Assembly (NCBI GenBank): GCA_017416485.1
Contig: JAFQCH010000027.1
Span: 1-36,109 of the forward strand
DNA: 36,109 nt
Source: Clostridia bacterium
Lineage (GTDB): Bacteria; Bacillota; Clostridia; Oscillospirales; Acutalibacteraceae
Direction of reading: 5' to 3'
The number at the start of each line of letters is the position of its first letter. The first letter of the stretch is position 1. Of the stretch, positions 7,895 to 13,643 are shown piece by piece. The notes beneath the pieces were generated by a model. That model saw nothing but the letters and a program-made list of their open reading frames with translations, made no database searches and was not told where the DNA came from. The translations under genes and the position numbers were made by a program.

Positions 7895-7906
7895 GGAGTA
7901 TAAATA

Positions 7907-8626
7907 ATGTTTAAAAAGAATAATAAGCCAATGATCGGAGCAACTGTTTTTTATTATGATACTGATTATAAAAGAGAAACTGCTGAAAAAGTATTGGCAA
8001 TTTTAAAAAAACATAACATGTTTCCTTCAGAGTTGATCTTTGCAGGAAAGTTAACAAACAATAAATACGAAAAGATCAACGGTCAAGCGGAAGAATTGTT
8101 TTCTTTTGCTTACAGTGCAAAAGATGTTCTTGAAATCGATGTTGCAAATGATAAATATGGAACCGATTATTGGAGAGTTCTTTGGGGGTTAACATATTTA
8201 AAAAACAATAGAATCGTTGGTGCCAAAGCATTTTTTCCTTGGAACACGCTCACAATACATTCAGCATATGATCGGTTGAAGGACAAAGAAAAATATGAAT
8301 CCTTTATTAATTGCGTAAAAGATTTGATAAAAGCATTGAACCCTTTTTATGCATCAATTGATGATGTCGGTAATAAAAATATTTTATTGAATAACGCTAT
8401 AGAGCAATATTTTGTACCTGAACGAATTCAAACAATTTACTGGGGAAATTATTTTGGAGAAGCGCACTGTGAAAAATATGGTTTTGAAAAAATCATGAGA
8501 TTGCCTGATGTTGCAGTTGAACAAGTAGGCAATGGGATTTATTTTTCATTGACAGAGTCTGTATTTGATTTTTCTTCGAAAGAAGTTCGTACAAAGCGAA
8601 AAGCGATTGCAAAGTATCTTCAATAA
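7907..8626 (+). CDS. Hypothetical protein, possibly immunity-type (Imm52/DUF3396-like)
   Basis: A 239-residue soluble protein, start supported by GAGGAG eight bases upstream. Recognisable blocks are YGTDYWRVLWGLTYL at about 84-98 and IYWGNYFGEAHCEKYGFEKI at about 177-196. A late Tyr/Trp-Gly-Asn-Tyr-Phe-Gly block, a similar length and an alpha/beta look recall the Imm52 and DUF3396 immunity families of polymorphic toxin systems. This is from memory and uncertain. No toxin gene is visible nearby. Repeats flank it on both sides. Confidence 0.7.
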   Translation: MFKKNNKPMIGATVFYYDTDYKRETAEKVLAILKKHNMFPSELIFAGKLTNNKYEKINGQAEELFSFAYSAKDVLEIDVANDKYGTDYWRVLWGLTYLKNNRIVGAKAFFPWNTLTIHSAYDRLKDKEKYESFINCVKDLIKALNPFYASIDDVGNKNILLNNAIEQYFVPERIQTIYWGNYFGEAHCEKYGFEKIMRLPDVAVEQVGNGIYFSLTESVFDFSSKEVRTKRKAIAKYLQ

Positions 8627-8640
8627 GGTATTCAGAAGGT

Positions 8641-8904
8641 AGGACAGTGGACGGTTCTGTGTCCTGATGAAAAACAGCTGTCCGACGGCACAAATTAACC
8701 GATTTTTGTTCCGCCCTACTCCGAGTTTCTGCATTCCGCCGAGGATGATTTCAGCATCCACCGCTTTCATCTTCGGCGGTTATTAAAACTGTACTCCTTT
8801 TTCTGCACCGAATATCCCTGCAGTGGATGCTATTACCTCATTCGGCGCAGGGCAGGGACGGATTGAGAGCAGACCAAAAACAGAACCGCCCTTATCCTGT
8901 TTTT
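8641..8904. repeat. Family B REP-bounded element, copy B2
   Basis: It begins with a REP-like palindrome (arms AGGACA 8641-8646 and TGTCCT 8660-8665 around GTGGACGGTTCTG). It ends with an inverted version (AAAACAG...CTGTTTT around an ACGGTT-like loop, about 8875-8904). The hairpin core is at 8736-8779, and a second weak stem (GCACCGAAT/ATTCGGCGC) at about 8813-8852. It shares its first about 150 bases with B1. Confidence 0.78.
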
Positions 8905-8956
8905 GTTGTGCCCCGTATCCTGATAGATCTTAAAATCCTTTGAAAGGAGACGTAAA

Positions 8957-9760
8957 ATGGCTTCCGATTTTATGAAACATCTTGCAGAGATGAAAGAACT
9001 GCTGGACGGCAAAGGGCCGTTTAAAGATCTGCATAATTTTTTACATACAGAACAAAATCTGCACCGCTGTGAGCCGTTTGAAATTCTTAACCAAAAATAC
9101 GTTGCACTGTACAGGCAATATGCTGATTTATATGCGGAACTGACGCAAGGCCTGGAAGAAAAAGCAGTGCGTGTCGAATATGCAAAGGGCGGAGAAACCT
9201 TGCACAGAGGATATTATTCTCCGAGTGTTGCCGATTTGCATGTAGGCGGTGCAAGCAGAGGCCGTCTGCTCAAACGCACACCCAAAGATGACCGTTTTGA
9301 CTATCGCTATCTGTTTGATGCCGAGGATAAAATGCTTTGCGCTTGTAAATACGCAAGTTTCGGTGATGAACGTGTACTCTATCTGACCGAGGTTTTTCTG
9401 TATCAGGGGGACAAAGTTCTGACCCTGTCATACGAAAGCAAGTACAGGGAATTGACCGTAATAACCGAATGTTTGTATGAAAACGCAAAGCTACTGCGTT
9501 ATGAATATGCTTCTCTAACACCTGCTCTGAGAACAGACTCCTGCAATCAGATTGATGTTGAAGAATTATCTTATGAAAACGGCTTGATGCGCATATTGGA
9601 AGGGTATCACTATAGGCCCGAACTTCATTCGCTTGATCACTGCCGACTCACCTTTGAACGGGATGCAGATGGCTTTTTGTCTGCTTACACATTTGAAGAA
9701 TTCGATGCCTTTGTGCAACGCCCGCCACAAAAATATCCTGTTTTGGTAAAACGAAAATAA
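8957..9760 (+). CDS. Hypothetical protein
   Basis: A 267-residue soluble protein with GAAAGGAG upstream of the ATG. It has no signal peptide or membrane segment. It opens with helical sequence (about 1-70) and then becomes beta-rich with regularly spaced charged residues (YLFDAEDKMLCACKYASFGD, LYLTEVFLYQGDKVLTLSYE). I do not recognise the family. Its codon use is closer to the core genes than that of the AT-rich genes to its left. An intrinsic terminator follows. Confidence 0.75.
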   Translation: MASDFMKHLAEMKELLDGKGPFKDLHNFLHTEQNLHRCEPFEILNQKYVALYRQYADLYAELTQGLEEKAVRVEYAKGGETLHRGYYSPSVADLHVGGASRGRLLKRTPKDDRFDYRYLFDAEDKMLCACKYASFGDERVLYLTEVFLYQGDKVLTLSYESKYRELTVITECLYENAKLLRYEYASLTPALRTDSCNQIDVEELSYENGLMRILEGYHYRPELHSLDHCRLTFERDADGFLSAYTFEEFDAFVQRPPQKYPVLVKRK

Positions 9761-9786
9761 CCGCAGAACCGAAGATACAGATGCAG

Positions 9787-9829
9787 AACACCGACTGCTT
9801 TCCTGATGAAGGCAGTCGGTGTTGTTTTT
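9787..9829 (+). terminator. Intrinsic terminator
   Basis: A perfect 12-bp stem AACACCGACTGC (9787-9798) pairs with GCAGTCGGTGTT (9812-9823), followed by GTTTTT. It ends the transcript of the gene at 8957. It may also block converging transcription from the minus strand, although no T-run follows on that side. Confidence 0.85.
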
Positions 9830-9862
9830 CAGTCTTTTTTTACAACGAAGATGAACTGATAA

Positions 9863-10423
9863 TTATTGCACAACCGGGGGGACTTTTTTCTCTTTGTTGT
9901 TGAGAAGAGATCCTGCGAAATCAAGGAGGGCTTCAATTATTAATGTAATACCCGTAAAGCGCCAAAGGATTTCCGTTGTCTCAAACGGATCGTTGAAAAT
10001 AACAACGGCACAGATGATTGCATGTAGGGTGCTGATGGCAGGAAGATACCATCTTTTCTTTTTCAGACGGATCATGTTGACGGTTGTTTGCAATTTCTGC
10101 AAGGATGAAAGCAAAATGCAAGCACCGTACAGAATAGTCAGAACGGGAAAAACGGAAACAAACCAATCTGCTTTCACCGTGCAGAACACACCGACAAGCA
10201 GCAGAAGAGCACCCTTAAAAAGAACTTGTTCCTTTACCGCAGTATCAATAGGTGTGCGGAAATAATGCACAAGGGATGAAAGACCGAGAATACACAGGAT
10301 GACACCTGCGGCGGTAATGATGCCCGTTGTGAATGCAATCGGGTTTATCAACAGCAGAATGCCGACAATGATCTCAAAAAAAATGACGATGTGCTCTAAT
10401 GCGTGATTTTTGATCTTCTTCAT
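9863..10423 (-). CDS. DUF308/HdeD-family membrane protein
   Basis: A 186-residue protein with about six hydrophobic segments in pairs (IVIFFEIIVGILLLINP, GIITAAGVILCILGLSSLVHY, GALLLLVGVFCTV, FPVLTILYGACILL and two more). This is the layout of the HdeD/DUF308 family; HdeD itself is an acid-resistance membrane protein in enterobacteria, while the role in Clostridia is unknown. The start has AGGAG upstream. It lies 21 bases downstream of the radical SAM gene on the same strand and is likely cotranscribed with it. Confidence 0.8.
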   Translation of the reverse strand: MKKIKNHALEHIVIFFEIIVGILLLINPIAFTTGIITAAGVILCILGLSSLVHYFRTPIDTAVKEQVLFKGALLLLVGVFCTVKADWFVSVFPVLTILYGACILLSSLQKLQTTVNMIRLKKKRWYLPAISTLHAIICAVVIFNDPFETTEILWRFTGITLIIEALLDFAGSLLNNKEKKVPPVVQ

Positions 10424-10444
10424 TTGTTTTCTCCTGTTTTGTAA

Positions 10445-11830
10445 TCAATCATATTTTGTTTTTTGTTCGTTCCACAATCTCTCGGCGGTGGGGAACCATT
10501 GATCTGCATAAACATGACACTTTTCGCAGAGGTGTTCAACGGACTCCGGCGAAGCAAAATCTGTATTCTTTGCTTTTGTTTGCGTGACCATTTCTTTCAG
10601 TGCTTCGGGATTTTCAAGCATCGGGCAGGGTAAAAGATGGTTCTCATTGAAAGGTTGATTCCGATGATAAGCCATAAACAGCGGGCTTTGCAGAATGTCA
10701 AGGAGAGAGGAGGAGTGGATATTTGCATTGGAGTAGTGGATGAATACGCATGGTTCTGCATCGCCCGCCGCGTTTATGTGAAAATAGTTTCTGCCGCCGG
10801 CAATGCAACCGCCGACGTATTTGCCGTCATTCTGGAAATCAATGGGGAAGAAAGCAATGTTGCTCTTCGGGGATCTGATATGCGCAAAGCGATCAATGAT
10901 ATAACTGCGCTGCTCGGGTGTCGGCAGCAGTTGCACAACGGCATCGGTACCGATGGGCATATAATGAAAATAAAAACCGAATTTTGCACCTTTTTGCGAA
11001 AGATCTGTCAGGAATTCATCGCTTGTTACGGCTTTGATGTTCTGTGATGTATAACAAACCGAGATGCCGAAAAGGATGCCGTGCTTTTTTAGCAATTTCA
11101 TTGCCTGCATGACCGTCTGATAGTGACCGTCACCGCGGCGGCTGTCATTTGCATGCTCGTCTCCTTCAACAGAGAGGAAAAATGCAATGTTCCCGACCCG
11201 GGTCACCTCTTCGCAGAACATATCATCAATGAGCGTTGCGTTGGTGTAAACGGCAAATTGCACATCAGAATGCTTTTCTGCAAGTCTGAGAATGTCTTTT
11301 TTACGCACAAGCGGTTCACCGCCTGTCATCATGTATAAGTAGATGCCTAATTGTTTTCCCTCGGTGACGATTTTGTCCATATCCTCAAAGGATAACTGAT
11401 GACGGTCGCCGTATGTGCCTGCCCAGCAGCCTGCACAGTGCATATTGCAGGCAGATGTCGGGTCGAACAGAATCAGCCAAGGGATATTGCAGTTGTATAT
11501 GCGGCGGTTCTTTTTGATCTCTCTTGAGCCTCTGAAAAAAGCCTCATAACCGAGATTCAGGAATGTGGTTTTTATTACATTCGGATGCAATTCGTTCAGC
11601 GCATGGTTGATGATATTCATCCAACGGCTGTCAGGTTTGCAAATTTCAGCTGCGACAACGGCATATTGTTCTTCTGTCAGCCGATCTCCCCAGAAAACTT
11701 TTGCCATATCGAGAACTCTTAAAAATAGGTCTTCTCTTTCTTGTGCATTTTTGTTCAGGATGTTATCAACCAGACCTGCCGCCACTTTTCTTTGTACGGA
11801 ATGCGAAAGTGTTTCAAATGAATGAATCAT
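10445..11830 (-). CDS. Radical SAM/SPASM-type protein
   Basis: A 461-residue cytoplasmic protein. The radical SAM cluster motif CxxxCxxC is seen in SACNMHCAGCWAG, followed by MMTGGEPL (SAM-binding GGE). A second Cys set lies in the C-terminal half (GGCIAG, EPCVF, LPCPM, LCEKCHVY), which suggests an auxiliary iron-sulfur cluster of SPASM type. An N-terminal helical domain of about 115 residues precedes the barrel. The start at 11830 is chosen over an upstream in-frame ATG because GGGAG lies six bases before it. The substrate is unknown. It is divergent from the TetR gene and heads a two-gene unit with the DUF308 protein, so the TetR protein may control it. Confidence 0.87.
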   Translation of the reverse strand: MIHSFETLSHSVQRKVAAGLVDNILNKNAQEREDLFLRVLDMAKVFWGDRLTEEQYAVVAAEICKPDSRWMNIINHALNELHPNVIKTTFLNLGYEAFFRGSREIKKNRRIYNCNIPWLILFDPTSACNMHCAGCWAGTYGDRHQLSFEDMDKIVTEGKQLGIYLYMMTGGEPLVRKKDILRLAEKHSDVQFAVYTNATLIDDMFCEEVTRVGNIAFFLSVEGDEHANDSRRGDGHYQTVMQAMKLLKKHGILFGISVCYTSQNIKAVTSDEFLTDLSQKGAKFGFYFHYMPIGTDAVVQLLPTPEQRSYIIDRFAHIRSPKSNIAFFPIDFQNDGKYVGGCIAGGRNYFHINAAGDAEPCVFIHYSNANIHSSSLLDILQSPLFMAYHRNQPFNENHLLPCPMLENPEALKEMVTQTKAKNTDFASPESVEHLCEKCHVYADQWFPTAERLWNEQKTKYD

Positions 11831-11894
11831 CAGTGACTCCCTTTCTGTTGAAATCTTGTTCTCATTGTAACAGCCGCAGAAAAAAAGTGCATTA

Positions 11895-11977
11895 GACAAA
11901 AAACACGTTGTGTCATATTTTGTCGCGTTCCGTCAGAGATGTCTTTTTTTTGGACACTTGTTGAAAAATGTCCAAAA
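11895..11977. promoter_or_regulatory. Two candidate operators between divergent genes
   Basis: One inverted repeat is GACAAAA (11895-11901) with TTTTGTC (11918-11924), containing a nested ACAC/GTGT. The other is a perfect 9-bp repeat, TTTTGGACA (11948-11956) with TGTCCAAAA (11969-11977). Both lie between the radical SAM start and the TetR promoter. Their size and position fit TetR-family operators, but binding is an inference. Confidence 0.5.
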
Positions 11978-11995
11978 TAAAATAGCAGATAAATA

Positions 11996-12027
11996 TTGAT
12001 AAAAGTATTTATAAATGATATTATAAT
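11996..12027 (+). promoter_or_regulatory. Promoter of the riboswitch-TetR transcript
   Basis: TTGATA (11996-12001) is followed after 17 bases by TATTAT (12019-12024); an overlapping TATAAT lies at 12022-12027 with a longer spacer. The manganese-type aptamer begins a few bases later at about 12031, which fits a start site there. Confidence 0.6.
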
Positions 12028-12029
12028 CA

Positions 12030-12117
12030 TATAGGGGAGTAGTCAGCACGGTTCGTGCGATGATGTCAACAACATGGAATAAATCCTGGCTTCATCTGAA
12101 AAGACGAGACTTATCTG
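12030..12117 (+). ncRNA. yybP-ykoY (manganese) riboswitch aptamer
   Basis: The leader shows the conserved blocks of the yybP-ykoY class in order: ATAGGGGAGTAG (12031-12042), a GCACG-GTT-CGTGC hairpin (12046-12058), GTCAACAACATGG (12064-12076), CCTGGCTT (12085-12092) and GACGAGACTTAT (12103-12114). The P1 helix would be ATAGG (12031-12035) with CTTAT (12110-12114), including one wobble. The class is known to bind manganese ions and usually controls metal exporters such as MntP or TerC-type proteins. Here it leads directly into a TetR-type gene. The assignment rests on motif recognition, not on a covariance-model search. Confidence 0.85.
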
Positions 12118-12148
12118 TGAAAAAAACAGATATGTTTTGTCTTTTTTT
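12107..12148 (+). terminator. Expression-platform terminator of the riboswitch
   Basis: TATCTGT (12112-12118) pairs with ACAGATA (12126-12132), extended across an internal loop by AGAC/GTCT (12107-12110 with 12139-12142), followed by seven Ts. Its 5' arm shares bases 12110-12114 with the P1 helix of the aptamer, so aptamer and terminator exclude each other. Ligand binding should therefore favour read-through, the usual on-switch behaviour of this class. Confidence 0.8.
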
Positions 12149-12186
12149 ATTGTAAAAGCTTTGTAAAGAATCAGGAGGAAAAGGCA

Positions 12187-12747
12187 ATGGCAGATTCCAA
12201 TATTACCAAAAAAGCACTTGCTGCTGCATTCAGAGAACTGATGAATGAAATACAGTTCTCAAAAATCAGCGTACGCATGATCTGTGAAAAGTGTGACATG
12301 AACCGCAAAAGCTTTTATTACCACTTTAAGGACAAATATGAACTGGTCAACTGGATTTTTGACACTGAATTTGCCTCAGCGGATGCACTTGTTGAAGACG
12401 GCTCAGGCTGGGAAACCCTTGAACGGATATGTGTTTACTTTTTTGATAACAGAAGTTTTTATAAAAAGATTTTTAAATTAGACGGTCAGAACTCTTTTGT
12501 GGAGCATTGCAGAGAGCGACTGCTGCCGCATCTTTGCGAAAAGGTTACAAGCATCATGAACAGCAGTGATATCCCTGATTTCTATATCAATCTGTTTGCG
12601 GATTTTGTTATCTGCGCTGTGAAACGTTGGTTGCTTGACAAAAAACCCCTGCAGCCGCAAACTTTTGTTTCCTTGCTGAAAAATCTGATCGAAAGCGGTG
12701 CTGTTTACGTGTGTCGGTCCACCATTGGGAATCAGGATAAAGAGTGA
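12187..12747 (+). CDS. TetR/AcrR-family transcriptional regulator
   Basis: A 186-residue regulator. The N-terminal helix-turn-helix is clear: ITKKALAAAFRELMNE, FSKISVRMICEKCDMNRKSF, YYHFKDKYELVNWIF. The C-terminal ligand domain (about 65-180) resembles the TetR_C_8 type found in DhaS-like regulators. GAATCAGGAGG lies upstream of the ATG. Its transcript carries a manganese-type riboswitch with a terminator, an unusual partner for a regulator gene. The divergent radical SAM-DUF308 pair is its most likely target. The inducer is unknown. Confidence 0.88.
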   Translation: MADSNITKKALAAAFRELMNEIQFSKISVRMICEKCDMNRKSFYYHFKDKYELVNWIFDTEFASADALVEDGSGWETLERICVYFFDNRSFYKKIFKLDGQNSFVEHCRERLLPHLCEKVTSIMNSSDIPDFYINLFADFVICAVKRWLLDKKPLQPQTFVSLLKNLIESGAVYVCRSTIGNQDKE

Positions 12748-12790
12748 TGCCTCTCGGTTTTACGCTGTTGCTGCTGCCGGAAGATGTGTC

Positions 12791-12819
12791 TTGACAAATT
12801 GCCCTGTTTCGGGTATTAT
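12791..12819 (+). promoter_or_regulatory. Promoter of rnpB
   Basis: TTGACA (12791-12796) and TATTAT (12814-12819) are separated by 17 bases. The RNA starts about eight bases later at 12827. This is the best match to the sigma-A consensus in the left half of the window. Confidence 0.88.
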
Positions 12820-12826
12820 TGTTTCT

Positions 12827-13186
12827 GCGAGCGGAATGGGCAGTCGCGTGTGTTTTCGGATGACTTATCACCGTCCTTTTTAAGACACATGAGGAAAGTC
12901 CGGGCATCACAGAGCAGGGTAACGGCTAACGGCCGCCGAGGGTGACCTCCGGGATAGTGCAACAGAGATATACCGCCGGTTTTTCCGGTAAGGGTGGAAA
13001 GGCGAGGTAAGAGCTCACCGTGCGTTTTGGTAACAAGACGGACCTGTAAACCCTACCCGATGCAACACCGACCGAAGTGGCTTGCTCGGCCCATACTTCA
13101 ACGGGTGGCTAAAGCCTGTCGGCAACGGCAGGCGAAGACAGATGATTGCCTTTAAAGACAGAACCCGGCTTACAGTTCCGGTCGCA
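12827..13186 (+). ncRNA. rnpB: RNase P RNA, bacterial class A
   Basis: The conserved core is present: GAGGAAAGTCCGGGC (12891-12905), AGTGCAACAGAGATA, AAGGGTGGAAAGGCGAGGTA, GTAAGAGCTCACC and, near the 3' end, GACAGAACCCGGCTTAC (13157-13173). The two ends pair as P1 (GCGAGCGGAA at 12827-12836 with TTCCGGTCGC at 13176-13185, one G/G mismatch). The 3' end is followed by a T-run (about 13188-13193), which likely serves as terminator. It is the catalytic RNA that matures tRNA 5' ends. Ends are approximate to a few bases. Confidence 0.96.
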
Positions 13187-13229
13187 CTTTTTTCAATCAC
13201 TTCATACAATGGTATGGGGTGATTTTTTT

Positions 13230-13577
13230 ATGTTTACCAATCTGATGAACGCAGTGGTTATCATCTTTGCGGCAACGGGAGCGGTGCTGCTGCTCATGAT
13301 TTTTCTGCAAAGACTGATTCGTCCCGAGGAGGGTTCTTACAGTCTGTATGTGCATCTCAAAGAGGACGATATACAGAACGAAGCCGCCATCGGCTATGCC
13401 GTGCAGCGTATCCGTTTTTTCGGAGAAGAAAACTGCACCAATGTCTTTGTCTGCTGTGAGGGATTGCAGAAAACGGAAACAGAACGGCTGCAAAAAGCCT
13501 TTTCTATGTATGATTTTGTCCGATTTATAGGACTTGACGGCGAAAAAGAGCAGGAAAACGACATTTCCTGCAAATAA
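13230..13577 (+). CDS. Small single-pass membrane protein of unknown function
   Basis: A 115-residue protein. The ATG at 13230 follows GGGGTG at a suitable distance; an upstream in-frame start would lie inside rnpB. One membrane segment (about 5-28, VVIIFAATGAVLLLMIFLQ) is followed by a cytoplasmic domain of about 80 residues with the strand-like NVFVCCEGLQKTETE. The family is not recognised. It lies between rnpB and addB on the same strand. Confidence 0.72.
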   Translation: MFTNLMNAVVIIFAATGAVLLLMIFLQRLIRPEEGSYSLYVHLKEDDIQNEAAIGYAVQRIRFFGEENCTNVFVCCEGLQKTETERLQKAFSMYDFVRFIGLDGEKEQENDISCK

Positions 13578-13643
13578 AGTCTTTTCTTTTTATTGTTTTT
13601 CCTGTACAATGAAAGCATATTTTTCATTGGGCGGGTGATTGAA

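Noticed and set aside
8546..8770. Minus-strand frame through repeat B2 (MKAVDAEIILGG...)
   Set aside because: It is open only because it crosses the conserved hairpin core. It has no ribosome site, its end is antisense to the gene at 7907, and the stem-preserving changes point to structure.
12942..12954. CCGCCGAGGGTGA in rnpB is identical to the 5' stem arm of repeat copies A1 and A4
   Set aside because: The match is only 13 bases, the 3' arm and loop are absent, and the rnpB segment is normal for the RNA. Taken as coincidence.
13593..13643. Longer AddB start at an ATG at 13593
   Set aside because: The extension is hydrophobic noise without a ribosome site; AddB proteins begin at the LQLVL-like strand.
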